DNA of 64,000 bases from Acidobacteriaceae bacterium (GTDB lineage: Bacteria; Acidobacteriota; Terriglobia; Terriglobales; Acidobacteriaceae), in the NCBI GenBank assembly GCA_003134855.1, contig PLCS01000007.1, positions 62,001-126,000 on the forward strand, written 5' to 3'. The notes under the pieces were generated by a model. That model made no database searches and was not told the DNA's origin. It saw only the letters and a list, made by a program, of their open reading frames with translations. Numbering within the stretch: the stretch's first letter is position 1; the number at the start of each line of letters is the position of its first letter. Shown one piece after another: positions 16,706-25,661 of this stretch. The translations under genes and the position numbers were made by a program.

Positions 16706-18286
16706 TCAATGCGCCCCCGGCGGCAGCGGCGGATGCTTGACCGGCTTCTTGAACAGCCACGCGGCCGCCGCGCAGAAGAACGCCAGCAGCGCCGTCCAGC
16801 GAAAGACATCCACATACGCCATCAGAGCCGACTGCTGCTCCATCAGCCCGTAGATCAGGCCCATGGAGCCGGGGCGGCCCTGCGCGGGGCCGAGCTGGTG
16901 GCCCACGTAAGCCGCGATCGCCGCCGACTTCTGCTGCAAGACCATGTTTGACGAGCCAAGCTGCGCGCCCAGCTCGTTCTGATGCAGCGCGGCGCGGCGA
17001 ATCAGCGCCGTCGTCGCCATCGAAATCCCAATCGACCCGCCGATATTGCGCAGCATATTCGCCAGGCCCGTCGCCGCGCCCATGTCCTTGTTCTGAATCG
17101 TCGCCATCATCATCGTGGACAAGGGGACAAAGACGAAGCTGAGCGCAAAGCCGGTCAGCGTAATAGGAATCAGCAGCGTGTAAGGGCCGATGTCCAGGTT
17201 GATCATGCTGAAGATCAATGAGCAGACGGCAAAGCCCAGAAAGCCGGCGCAGAGCAGTTTACGGTTGTCGATGCGCGAGCCCAGAATGCCGATAATCGGC
17301 GAGCCGATGAACGACCCGATGCCCCGCGGACCCACCACCAGCCCGGCGGTAAACGCCGTGTATCCAAGGATTTCCTGATAGTACAGCGGCAGAATGGCAA
17401 TCGTAATATAGATGCACATGCCCAGCATCGCGATCAAAAAGCATCCTGTCCGGAAGTTGCGGTCCTTCAGCACGTGCAGATCGACCAGCCCCTTGGGATG
17501 CGTCCACGAGTGCCAGATCCACAGCACCAGCGAAGTCGCCAGCGCGGCCACCGTCCAGCGCACCCAGGCGGCGCCGAACCAGTCGTCCTCCTGGCCCTTG
17601 TCGAGCACAATTTGCAGGCTTCCGGTCCATACCATAAGCAGCCCGAAGCCGATATTGTCGAAGGCGCCCACCTTGGCGTTCTTGATGTACGGCGGGTCGT
17701 GCACAAAGCGTGTGATCAGGATGAACGCCAGAATGCCGAAGGGAATGTTGATGTAGAAGGCGTAGCGCCAACTGAACGTATCGGTCAGCCAGCCGCCCAG
17801 CGTCGGTCCAATCACCGGGGCCATCACAATCCCCAGGCCATAAGCGGCCATCGACATCGAGCGCTTCTGGATGGGAAAGCTTTCCAGCAGAATCGATTGC
17901 GAGAGCGGTTGCAGCGCTCCTCCGCCCGCCCCCTGCATCACGCGCGCCAGCAGAATCACGCCCAGCGACGGCGCAGCGCCGCAGAAAAACGACGCGACGG
18001 TAAAGATCGTCACGCAGATCAGCAGGAAGCGCTTGCGCCCCCAGCGCCGGGCAAACCAATTCGACGCCGGCAGAATCACCGCGTTGGCCACCAGGTAGCT
18101 GGTCAGCACCCAGGTCGCCTCGGAGTTCGACGCCGACAGCGAACCGGCAATATACGGCAGCGCGACGGAGGCAATGGCGGTGTCCAGCACCTCCATGAAC
18201 GTCGGCAGCATCACCGCGACGGTCACCAGCCACGGGTTCACGCCTTGTGTGAGCGGGTAGCGGGCTTGGGCGGCGGCTGTCGTCAT
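16706..18286 (-). CDS. DHA2-family MFS drug exporter, EmrB/QacA type
   Basis: This 526-residue protein has 14 predicted transmembrane helices. Family motifs include the helix-1 acidic residue in PTFMEVLDTAIASVALPYIA, motif A ASNWFARRWGRKRF, motif C GIVMAPVIGPTLGGWLTDTFSWRYAFYIN and the late LANMLRNIGGSIGISMATTAL. EmrB-type pumps work with an EmrA adaptor and a TolC-like channel, but none is adjacent. An orphan TolC/EmrA pair is at 52225-54887. The gene is enclosed by long inverted repeats. The preferred ATG lacks a strong ribosome-binding site. Confidence 0.92.
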   Translation of the reverse strand: MTTAAAQARYPLTQGVNPWLVTVAVMLPTFMEVLDTAIASVALPYIAGSLSASNSEATWVLTSYLVANAVILPASNWFARRWGRKRFLLICVTIFTVASFFCGAAPSLGVILLARVMQGAGGGALQPLSQSILLESFPIQKRSMSMAAYGLGIVMAPVIGPTLGGWLTDTFSWRYAFYINIPFGILAFILITRFVHDPPYIKNAKVGAFDNIGFGLLMVWTGSLQIVLDKGQEDDWFGAAWVRWTVAALATSLVLWIWHSWTHPKGLVDLHVLKDRNFRTGCFLIAMLGMCIYITIAILPLYYQEILGYTAFTAGLVVGPRGIGSFIGSPIIGILGSRIDNRKLLCAGFLGFAVCSLIFSMINLDIGPYTLLIPITLTGFALSFVFVPLSTMMMATIQNKDMGAATGLANMLRNIGGSIGISMATTALIRRAALHQNELGAQLGSSNMVLQQKSAAIAAYVGHQLGPAQGRPGSMGLIYGLMEQQSALMAYVDVFRWTALLAFFCAAAAWLFKKPVKHPPLPPGAH

Positions 18287-18387
18287 AAGGGCAGGGACAT
18301 TTTAGAGAGTAAATGATAGGGAAGGGAATTGGCAGCCGACCTTCCGTAAGACAAACAAAATAAAGCGACTGCGCCATTAGTCAGGCG

Positions 18388-18786
18388 ATGGATCGATCCG
18401 GGCGCAATGTGTAGCCTTTCAGGCATATATTTTTTGCGAAAAATGAGACGCGAATCCTATGCATCGAGATAGAGATAATCGTGCATAAATTTGGCCAAGG
18501 ATTCGGCAAAAAACGCCGCGCGGAATGTTCTTTTTGGCAGATTGATGGGTGCTTAATGCTAGTCATCCTGAGCGAAGCCGAAGGACCTGCTTTTGTTCTT
18601 GCTTTTGCTTTTGATCAGCGAAGGCTACGCACCAGCAGGCCGGGCTTTCAGCCCCTCAGGGACGGAGGGAGCAGGGGCCTTCAGGCTCCTGAAAGCAGGC
18701 AAGCAATCAAAGTGGCTTTAGCCACGGGCCTTTCGTTGATCTTCTCTGATCCGCTTCGCTCAGAAGGCCAAACGATGGTGAGGCGC
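18388..18786 (-). repeat. Right arm of long inverted repeat around the MFS gene
   Basis: This is the inverted partner of 16356-16702. It carries an extra block at about 18553-18640 (including GTCATCCTGAGCGAAGCCGAA) that the left arm lacks. Both arms contain GGGCTTTCAGCCCC and CTTTAGCCACGGGCC hairpin pieces. It occupies most of the 560-base spacer between the MFS gene and the ABC permease; no gene is seen in that spacer. Confidence 0.8.
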
Positions 18787-18848
18787 CCAGCGGGTTCCCG
18801 GCGATTCGGGGGTAGAGACCTTCCTGGACGGAAGAGCATTTGCCGGGA

Positions 18849-19676
18849 CTAAATCTGTTCCGTTTCGTCGCCGCTGGGCGCAACGCCTAGCAGTTCTTCA
18901 ATCTTTCTAATCCCAATGTTCGCCAGATAGCCGAAGAGCCCCACAACGACTACGCAGGCATAAAAAACTGGTGTGTTAAACGATATCTCAGAATCTCGTG
19001 CAATTGCGCCCAAAGCCCATCCATTCCGCGGAGTAAAAACCATCTCTGTGACGACCGCGATAATGAGCGCCATTGTCAACGTCAACCGCGCACCGAGAAA
19101 CACAGAAGGTAGAGTCTCCATCACCACCGAAAATGCGCGTACTGATCCTGGCACCTTGTACGCCGCAAGGAGTTCCAGTTTTTCTCGCGAAATGCTTCGT
19201 ATGCCCCTGGCAACTGCGAACGTCATCACCGGGAGGCAACCAAACACGATGGTCCAGGTGTAGGCAGGCTCGCCGTAGTTAAAAGCTACGAGAAGTAAAG
19301 GGAAAGCCAGAACGGGAGGAATGACCCTGGCGAACTCGACAATTGGCTCGGTTCCAACATATAACGAGTCCACGCTACCTACCATAAGTCCGAGGGCAAT
19401 ACCTCCTGCGACCGTTAAACCCCAACCTGATAGGGCACGACGAAATGTGTAGAATGCGTGGATATAGACATTTTGACCATCATCCAGATTTGAGGAAAGC
19501 GCTGACCGCGCCAATACTTCCCAGACTTCGCGTGGAGAAGCAAGTAGTGTTCTGCCTATAAGATGCCAACAGGAAACCGCCTCCCATAGGCCAACCATGA
19601 GGACAAAGGCCAGAATCCATGAGTGACGATTGAAAAACCCTACGAGTTTTAGGTACATCTCAAGAGCTTTCGCCAT
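18849..19676 (-). CDS. SsuC/TauC-type ABC importer permease
   Basis: This 275-residue inner-membrane protein has about six helices. The binding-protein-dependent transport loop is GCLPVMTFAVARGIRSISREKLELLAAYKVPGSVRAFSVVMETLPSVFLGARL. The family exchanges energy with the ATPase through this EAA-like loop. It is the last gene of a four-gene operon, two bases after the ATPase. Family members import sulfonates, taurine, nitrate or thiamine precursors. The region is visibly less GC-rich than its surroundings, hinting at transfer. Confidence 0.88.
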   Translation of the reverse strand: MAKALEMYLKLVGFFNRHSWILAFVLMVGLWEAVSCWHLIGRTLLASPREVWEVLARSALSSNLDDGQNVYIHAFYTFRRALSGWGLTVAGGIALGLMVGSVDSLYVGTEPIVEFARVIPPVLAFPLLLVAFNYGEPAYTWTIVFGCLPVMTFAVARGIRSISREKLELLAAYKVPGSVRAFSVVMETLPSVFLGARLTLTMALIIAVVTEMVFTPRNGWALGAIARDSEISFNTPVFYACVVVVGLFGYLANIGIRKIEELLGVAPSGDETEQI

Positions 19677-19678
19677 GG

Positions 19679-20449
19679 TTATCTCACACCACCTAACACC
19701 CGCCCAGCCAGCGTGAGAAAACTCACTCTATCCTCGCGTTGATCCGTAGAGAGAAACCTGTTCTGCAGAATGACAGCCGGCTCGAAGCCAGGTAGCCGCT
19801 CTGTTGAAAATGGGCGCCCTGGAATAACGAGGACTTCGTCGCACACCTCGGACAAGTCCATTATTTGATGTAGCACCACAATCGCCGTGATGTCTCGCTT
19901 CTTGACCATCCTTCGAAAGTTTGATCGAACAGTGGCGGCAATATTGAAGTCCAACGCGGAAAATGGCTCATCCGCCAGAATTAGGCTTGGAGCATTCTGA
20001 AAGGCGCGAATCATCGCAGCCTGCTGTAGCATACCGCCGCTACATCTCCTAGGGCGCAGAGACAAATCAAGGTCAAGCCCCAACTCAGTGCGAAGGGCGC
20101 GCGTTGACCGAACAGCCTGCCGCGGGTGAGACGGAAGCGATGTTGAAGTGAGCGCCAGGTTATGCTCCAAATTAGCCCATTCAAAAAACGAAGAACGATA
20201 GTCTTGGGGAACCGTCGCAACAGACCCTGGCTCTCCATTCCTCATCGGAAGGATTACATCCCCTACTTCCGCTGGTTTCAGCCCCGCAATCACTTTCAAT
20301 AAAGTTGTCTTCCCGCAACCGTTAGGACCAAACAGTCCAAGAATCTTTCCTGACCCGACCTGCAAGGAAACTGACCGAAATACTTCAGTTGGCTTCTTTG
20401 CATCCAAGTAGGAGGCAGATAGATTCTCAACGATTAGGCCGGAATTCAC
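19679..20449 (-). CDS. ABC importer ATP-binding protein (SsuB/TauB-like)
   Basis: This 256-residue ATPase has Walker A GLFGPNGCGKTTLLK near residue 36, Q-loop ATVPQDYRSSFFEW, Walker B LILADEPFSALD near 155 and the switch His in VVLHQIMDL. The ABC signature reads CSGGMLQQAAMIRA, with Cys in place of the usual Leu/Phe. It hydrolyses ATP to drive uptake through the permease. Its start overlaps the substrate-binding gene by four bases. Confidence 0.93.
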   Translation of the reverse strand: MNSGLIVENLSASYLDAKKPTEVFRSVSLQVGSGKILGLFGPNGCGKTTLLKVIAGLKPAEVGDVILPMRNGEPGSVATVPQDYRSSFFEWANLEHNLALTSTSLPSHPRQAVRSTRALRTELGLDLDLSLRPRRCSGGMLQQAAMIRAFQNAPSLILADEPFSALDFNIAATVRSNFRRMVKKRDITAIVVLHQIMDLSEVCDEVLVIPGRPFSTERLPGFEPAVILQNRFLSTDQREDRVSFLTLAGRVLGGVR

Positions 20450-21477
20450 TTCTTGCTCTCTTTTTGGTTGACGACGAGGCCAGTTAACGAGACGGGCTGA
20501 TTGATAATTCCCATCTTGAGGTAAACATCTGCAAGGTGCTGATACGTCGCCTCGGTCGATTCGTCGGTCAAAAGGTACTTTGCATCTGGATAGTTCGCCA
20601 CATCGTTCCGGAACTGCACTGGCAAATAAGGCACCATAGCCAGCTTCGCGTCGGCTGGATGCTCATTTACATATTCAGCAGCTTCATCAATCGCAGCGAC
20701 CAGGCGGGCAAAGACATCAGGATGACTGTCCGCCCAGGCTTTGGAGACGTTGAAACTTCCAAACGGAAACGGGTCCTCTATGTACTTTGGGCATTCCACC
20801 GTCGGTGAGATCAGTTCAGCGACTCCGGCCCGAATGGCCGCCGTGGCCACGGGGTCGTTAGTAAACAGCGCATCAACTCCCCCGCTCCTAAGGGCGGCAG
20901 CCTCCTGCTCTGGCGCGATGGGCTGGATCACCACGTCCTTATCCGGGTTGAGCCCGTTCGCTTGCAGAATCGCCTTCAACCAGGCAGTATAGGCAACCGT
21001 CGGCAATGTTCCTATCTTCTTCCCTCTCAAGTCCCGCAGATTCCGTATAAGCGGCTTGCCGCCCGCTTTGGTAGATCGCCTCATCAGGAAGCTGATCCTG
21101 TGATTCTGATCTTCGATCATCGTCGTAATAAACAGCAGCTTCGTGCCGCTCCGGGCCATCCCGCTATATGTAATAGGCATCGCGGTGTAGCCCGCAATCT
21201 GTATCTTTCCCTCGACAAGAGCCTGCATCATCGGTTGTGCCGTGGGATACATCAGCAGGTTAGCATTGATGCCGTGCTTCAAAAAGATGCCCTTTTGCTG
21301 AGCCACAAAGATGGGAAGGCTGATCCGGAGTTGGCTGTAGCCAATTTCGACGGGGGCTTGGGAATCGTCTGCTTGCGTCGGCCCCTTGTGCGGTCCGCAA
21401 GACAACATCGCCAGCGAGGCGATTAGGATCAGACTGGATGCGAACCACATCTTCGGGCGAATGTAAATTCTCTTCAT
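20446..21477 (-). CDS. NMT1/SsuA-like substrate-binding lipoprotein
   Basis: This 343-residue protein has a lipoprotein signal (LILIASLAMLSCG, lipobox Cys27). The type II periplasmic binding fold of the NMT1/THI5/SsuA family follows. Typical features are VEIGYSQLRISLPIFVAQQKGIFLKHGINANLL at the start, MMQALVEGKIQIAGYTAMP and LRDLRGKKIGTLPTVAYTAWLKAIL. It presents an organic ligand to the permease. The ligand could be a sulfonate, a pyrimidine/thiamine precursor or an aromatic, and the sequence does not decide. It overlaps both neighbours by four bases. Confidence 0.88.
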   Translation of the reverse strand: MKRIYIRPKMWFASSLILIASLAMLSCGPHKGPTQADDSQAPVEIGYSQLRISLPIFVAQQKGIFLKHGINANLLMYPTAQPMMQALVEGKIQIAGYTAMPITYSGMARSGTKLLFITTMIEDQNHRISFLMRRSTKAGGKPLIRNLRDLRGKKIGTLPTVAYTAWLKAILQANGLNPDKDVVIQPIAPEQEAAALRSGGVDALFTNDPVATAAIRAGVAELISPTVECPKYIEDPFPFGSFNVSKAWADSHPDVFARLVAAIDEAAEYVNEHPADAKLAMVPYLPVQFRNDVANYPDAKYLLTDESTEATYQHLADVYLKMGIINQPVSLTGLVVNQKESKK

Positions 21478-22436
21478 GTGCTCTTCTCCTCCGTTATCGA
21501 ATCAACTGGTTTTTTCATGCGCTCGCAAAAAGCCTGAAGTGGCAGATCTGCCACAATCTCGGGATCACTCCTATTGGCAACAAGCGTTCCCCACCGACTC
21601 TCGAACAGGGGTCGCAATCGTTCGAATATTTCCCCCTCCCCCAACGGCTCTGTCACCAAAAGGCCGAGGTCCGGCACCTCGAACTTCTCAACAAACGGCC
21701 GCCCGAGAATATACAGAAGTACCTTCCGAGAGGTAGCGGTTTCGATGAGAAAGAACGAGAGCCCCCGCAAGTCGGTGTATTTGAACACCGGCCAGTTCTC
21801 CAGTTCCGAATGCAACCTCTCCGGATATCTATAAAGGCTGACTCGCATGTTCGCCATCACTCGGAATGTTGCGTTCTTGGAACCCTTCTCCATCAGCCAT
21901 CGCTCATAAAGCTCGATGAGCCTATCCTGACCCTCCTGTCCGACTATCATCCGATATTTATGCTCGTCATTCAAGAGAAAGTACCATATCACATTCCTAA
22001 AGATCGGACTCTCGCTCGCCGTCAGCAGCGTCAGGGGAGGGTTGTATGCGCAGATACTTCGGGCGCCGCCAAAGATCCCCTCGAATTCACTAGCGTCCGT
22101 CGGGTCGATTTGTTGAACTACCGCCCTCTGGCTCACCAATCTGTGAGTTTCTTCAGCGCGGGGCTCGATCCTCGATAGCATCGCTTTGAGGGCCGAGACT
22201 TCCACCTGCTGCTCCTTGGCAGCCTCAGTGTTGTACAGCACCGACACAAGAATTGCGATGACAGTGAGGGCGAAGGCGAGCACGTGCAGCCAATGGAGGA
22301 GCGAGTCCCCCGCCCGAAAACCGAAGAAAAGATCCGGAATCACCAACGTCGATTCAGCAAAAAGGTCTGCGAGCCAGGCAACCACCGCGAGGATCGCTGA
22401 CGATGTCGTTAAAAGTCTAAGAGTTTTTCCGGACAT
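21474..22436 (-). CDS. Unrecognised two-helix membrane protein, first gene of the ABC operon
   Basis: This 320-residue protein has two N-terminal transmembrane helices, roughly residues 9-27 (SSAILAVVAWLADLF) and 48-66 (WLHVLAFALTVIAILVSVLY). A helical linker follows (AAKEQQVEVSALKAMLSRIE), then a soluble C-terminal domain of about 230 residues. That domain has the stretches FRVMANMRVSLYRYPERL, LRGLSFFLIETATSRKVLLY and LLVTEPLGEGEIFERLRPLFESRWG. No family is recognised. GGAAGGA ahead of the ATG is a good ribosome-binding site. Its four-base overlap with the lipoprotein gene indicates a joint role, perhaps as an accessory or sensory subunit. Confidence 0.7.
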   Translation of the reverse strand: MSGKTLRLLTTSSAILAVVAWLADLFAESTLVIPDLFFGFRAGDSLLHWLHVLAFALTVIAILVSVLYNTEAAKEQQVEVSALKAMLSRIEPRAEETHRLVSQRAVVQQIDPTDASEFEGIFGGARSICAYNPPLTLLTASESPIFRNVIWYFLLNDEHKYRMIVGQEGQDRLIELYERWLMEKGSKNATFRVMANMRVSLYRYPERLHSELENWPVFKYTDLRGLSFFLIETATSRKVLLYILGRPFVEKFEVPDLGLLVTEPLGEGEIFERLRPLFESRWGTLVANRSDPEIVADLPLQAFCERMKKPVDSITEEKST

Positions 22437-22931
22437 TGCTAGTTCCTTCCTTTAACACAAAGACATTCGTCATATATTGTTCGGCTTTCAAGCCAAGCGC
22501 ACCGAATCAATATATGCCGATAGTGTCGCAATCGTCAGAGCTGATGCAGCGGATACTCATGGGTGTTTTGGGCCGGAACGGCGAATAAACTCAGCGCCCC
22601 AAATGGCCCGCTCGGCCCACCCACGCAAGTCAAGATCAGTCCGATAATCACTACTGTCCGATAATAATCCCTGCGGCGATCATCAGTACAAACTTGTTCT
22701 TCCTCTCTACCGAAGGAGGTATATCATAGATTACCGCCTACAAGGCACTTGCCGCCACTAAAAAGTTGGTTTAGTTTACCGACGGAAGCTTCTGGAGGTC
22801 GGCAACGGGTACTACCTGGAGTTGGCAGCACATGTCGCCAAAGTGTTTTCATGCCCTAGCACAATTAGCACCCTCATCCGATACCGGCTAGAGGAAATAG
22901 GGATTGAGGAACAGAGATCAGGGATCAGGAG

Positions 22932-23022
22932 CTTGCGGGTGTTGAACCCCCCGCCTCCCTCCGTATCGAGCGTCTCGCCTCCGAAACCTGGAAACGGCCT
23001 CGCCCCGGCCAGGGTCATCCTG
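22932..23022 (-). repeat. Dispersed repeat R1, copy 2
   Basis: This is the inverted copy of 12839-12929. The two share long identical runs such as CCGCCTCCCTCCGTATCGAG and CGTCTCGCCT, with few differences (for example CCGAAACCTGGAAACGG against the complement of CCGTTTCCCTGGTTTCGC). It is followed immediately by a GGGAATAGGG-type array. Confidence 0.75.
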
Positions 23023-23092
23023 TTCCCTGGTCCCTAGTCCCTGATCCCTAGTCCCTGACCCATGACCCCTGATCTCTGGTCCCTGAAACTTA
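23023..23092. repeat. Array of TCCCTGRTCCCTAG-type short repeats
   Basis: About seven drifting units of ten bases (TGTTCCCTGG, TCCCTAGTCC, CTGATCCCTA, GTCCCTGACC and so on) stand in near-tandem order. There is no constant spacer-repeat alternation, so this is not a CRISPR array. It belongs to the same family as 9331-9500 and 51915-51990. Confidence 0.75.
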
Positions 23093-23097
23093 ACCAA

Positions 23098-23435
23098 CCA
23101 TAGTCAGATAAAACGCCAAATCTTCGCCCCCAAACACGCCGGCGTCCCGCCATCCGGGAAGGTTTCAAAATATTTGATGACGTCCTTGCAGCCATTCCCG
23201 TAAAAGTGGACAGCTACAGCGCACCAGTGCAGGCAAAACCGGACAGCTACAGAGCACCACTTTCTCCGAAACCGGTGACCTGTAGCTGCTCATTTTGGGG
23301 GTAAACCGGCTGCATATAGCTTCACAGTTTGCGATAAACGGTAGCCTTTAGCTCACGATTGATTTCGGTCCATCCATCCAGCCAAAAAACGCGCTACTTC
23401 TCTTCGGCGCTGTCCTTCTGTTGCTCCGCGTGGAT
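23098..23435 (-). repeat. Long dispersed repeat A, right copy
   Basis: This is the inverted copy of 8991-9330. Shared landmarks on the complementary strand are AGTAGCGCG, GGACCGAAATCAATCGTGAG, TGCAGCCGGTTTACCCCC, ACAGCTACAGGTCACCGGTT and GCAAGGACGTCATCAAA. The copy is joined directly to R1 copy 3 at its right end. Confidence 0.75.
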
Positions 23436-23515
23436 TGATTTCCAAAATCCGGCGGATGGAGGTTTGCGGGAGTTGAAACCCCCGCCTCCCTCCGTATCGA
23501 GCGTCTCGCCTCCGA
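23427..23515 (-). repeat. Dispersed repeat R1, copy 3
   Basis: This copy corresponds to the right part of copy 1 (12885-12970). It includes ATTGATTTCCAAAATCCG and the shared GGAGGTTTGCGGGAGTTGAA and CTCCGTATCGAGCGTCTCGC runs. It overlaps the end of repeat A by a few bases (TCCGCGTGGAT). Confidence 0.75.
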
Positions 23516-23712
23516 GGTTAAAACCCTTTGTATTTAAGGCCTTTATCGGCACGACTGAAGTCGTGCCCTTGCAAAACCTGACTTTCACCACAGGCTGCCA
23601 GGGAGTAGGGAATAGGGCGGATTCAATGTGCAAGTGCAACAGGCCCTAGCTGACCAGTGCTGGACGAAGTCGAAGGCGCCTTGTGGAAGGAAGAGTTCAG
23701 CGGGAGCCTTCC

Positions 23713-25482
23713 TCATTGTCCCGGGATTTCCAGCATGAGGTTGGCGGTGGCGCCGGGCGAGAGCGTGACTTGCTGGCCGGGGGTGGGCAGCGCCGCCAGA
23801 ACCGCCGGGTTGCGGTACTCCAGGCGCACGGGGCGGTCGAAGACGTAGACGTGATAGCTGCCGGGGGTCAGGCCATCGACGGTGAGGGTTGCGCCGGAGG
23901 AGGGATGCACGGTCATCGGCGGAATGTCGGCGGTGGTGTCGAAGTCGGGAACGACGTAAACGGTGTAGAAGGGCTCGTCGCCGGGCAGGAAGGCGGCCAG
24001 CATGGGCGGCAGCGTCAGGGCCAGCCTGGCGCAATCGTCACGCAGGGTCAGCTCCATCGGCGGCGGCGAAGCGCCCAACGCTACATTCAGCGGCTCACGG
24101 GCGAGGTTGACGCCTCCCGCGCTGAAGGAATCCACGCAAAGACTGCGGTCGTTGAGCTGCACGCTGATCCAATGCGGGCCGGGACCTGCGCCAGACAACT
24201 CCAGTTGCTCCGGTTCCGATTCGTCCGCGGTGGTGTTTCCGTTGCCGCTGTCCATGGGCGCTTCGCCGGCATTGGTGGCCGTCACCGTGACCAGTTTTTG
24301 CAGTTCACGACCGGCGTTTGGATTGGACTGGGCCGGCTGGCCATTGGATCGCACGACGCGCAGATGAATCGGCCAACCTGGCGTGACCATCAGCGGAATG
24401 CGCAGATTGGAAACCGCGTGGCCATCCACGGAAAGCTCTGTAAAGCCAATGAATGATTCCTGTGCCTGACTTAAGCCACCCGGTCCGACCGGTGGATCGG
24501 GCCCGCTTGATTTTCTGACGATCGCAATCGCCAGAAGCGTATAGGTTCCATCGGGAAGATTGACCTGGATGCTGTGCGTTGCCGAATTGAACTGTGCTTT
24601 GTACGCAAGCTCGTTGCCCGCTGCATCCAAAATTGCTTCCAGAAGAACTGGCCCGGACGAGAAAAAGTTCTGCTCTGTCCCTTTTCCCTCAAACGGCTTG
24701 CCGTTGGGCAGGATCGGCGTTGCGGTGACGGTGTAGAAAGGCTCCAGCGGCAGCAGCAGGTTGGCCTCGGCTTGCTGGCCGGCCGCGAGGCGGATGCGCG
24801 TTGCGCCGGAGAACTCCCGTGCTTCGGGATAGAAAACGGTCGGGTAGCCATTGCGGACGACCTTGGCTATAGCCGCCACCGCAGTTGCCGCCGGTTCACT
24901 CTCCAGGGTGGGCTTGGTAAAGAGCGCGTAGACCCCGGCGGGCAGGCCGGCAAAGCGGTAGGCGCCGTCACCGTTGGTCTTGGTGACGCCGTTCTGCGCC
25001 CAGACAGCGCGGCCGTTGCTCACCACCTGCTTGAGCAGCGTCAACTCAATCCCCTGCGCGGGGTCGCCGGTGGAAAGCTCGATATGGCCGTGGATCGCCG
25101 ATGTGGGCGTCAGCGCGAAGGCCAGATCCGGCATTACTGTCGCCACCAGCACGCTGTGCGCCGGGCCATCGCCCTGATAGCCCACGTCCTCGGTGGCGTA
25201 AGGGCGGTCGTTGAAGCCGGGCTTGCGTACGCGGATGATCAGCGGCCCGACGGGAACGCCGGGAAGCTCGAAGCGGCCTTCGCCGTCGGTCAGCGCGCCG
25301 ATCCCGGAGTCGCCTTCGATGCGCACCAGCGCCCTGGGCAGCGGCGCGCCGGTGGCGGCGTTCCGCACCACGCCATGCACGGCTGTCCGCGCGGGTGTGG
25401 GCACATTCTGTGCCTCAGGCTGCGGCTGCTGCGCCGGGGCCAGCGATGCGGCCAGCAGAAACGCGGCGCAGAGGGTCCGCAT
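23713..25482 (-). CDS. Secreted protein with N-terminal carboxypeptidase-regulatory-like (Ig-fold) domains
   Basis: This protein is 589 residues from ATG 25482, chosen because the signal peptide RTLCAAFLLAASLAPAQ begins there. An upstream in-frame ATG at 25554 adds an Arg-rich stretch. A carboxypeptidase-regulatory-like domain follows (VRNAATGAPLPRALVRIEGD, then LTDGEGRFELPGVPVGPLIIRVRKPGF). A second copy appears around IHGHIELSTGDPAQGIEL and NGDGAYRFAGLPAGVYALF. The C-terminal half has no recognised domain but ends with another Ig-like strand set. This is a typical acidobacterial periplasmic or surface protein. Function is unknown, and it has no operon partners. Confidence 0.8.
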   Translation of the reverse strand: MRTLCAAFLLAASLAPAQQPQPEAQNVPTPARTAVHGVVRNAATGAPLPRALVRIEGDSGIGALTDGEGRFELPGVPVGPLIIRVRKPGFNDRPYATEDVGYQGDGPAHSVLVATVMPDLAFALTPTSAIHGHIELSTGDPAQGIELTLLKQVVSNGRAVWAQNGVTKTNGDGAYRFAGLPAGVYALFTKPTLESEPAATAVAAIAKVVRNGYPTVFYPEAREFSGATRIRLAAGQQAEANLLLPLEPFYTVTATPILPNGKPFEGKGTEQNFFSSGPVLLEAILDAAGNELAYKAQFNSATHSIQVNLPDGTYTLLAIAIVRKSSGPDPPVGPGGLSQAQESFIGFTELSVDGHAVSNLRIPLMVTPGWPIHLRVVRSNGQPAQSNPNAGRELQKLVTVTATNAGEAPMDSGNGNTTADESEPEQLELSGAGPGPHWISVQLNDRSLCVDSFSAGGVNLAREPLNVALGASPPPMELTLRDDCARLALTLPPMLAAFLPGDEPFYTVYVVPDFDTTADIPPMTVHPSSGATLTVDGLTPGSYHVYVFDRPVRLEYRNPAVLAALPTPGQQVTLSPGATANLMLEIPGQ

Positions 25483-25661
25483 CGCCAGCCGGCGAGGGCT
25501 TTGCCGAGTGGCGAGCTTGCCGCCCGCGCGTTCATCGATTGATCGAGGGTCCACGCATTATTGTGACGGATTCCGGCGGCGAAGGGAATCGGGGCTGAGA
25601 GAATAACGGGGCGAAGAGCTGGCTTGGAGGGCTGCGACTTCCGTTCAGAGGTTCATCGATT

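Larger units (their letters stand above)
22437..23712. other. Gene-free repeat mosaic of about 1.27 kb
   Basis: From left to right it holds about 480 bases with no recognisable gene (22437-22915), R1 copy 2, a GGGAATAGGG-type array (23023-23092), repeat A copy 2, R1 copy 3, a GGCACGACT palindrome (23548-23567) and a short GGGAATAGGG piece (23609-23620). Small open frames here cross repeat boundaries and are not supported as genes. Confidence 0.7.

Noticed and set aside
23023..23092. Possible CRISPR array
   Set aside because: It shows the same drifting GGGA-type units without spacers.
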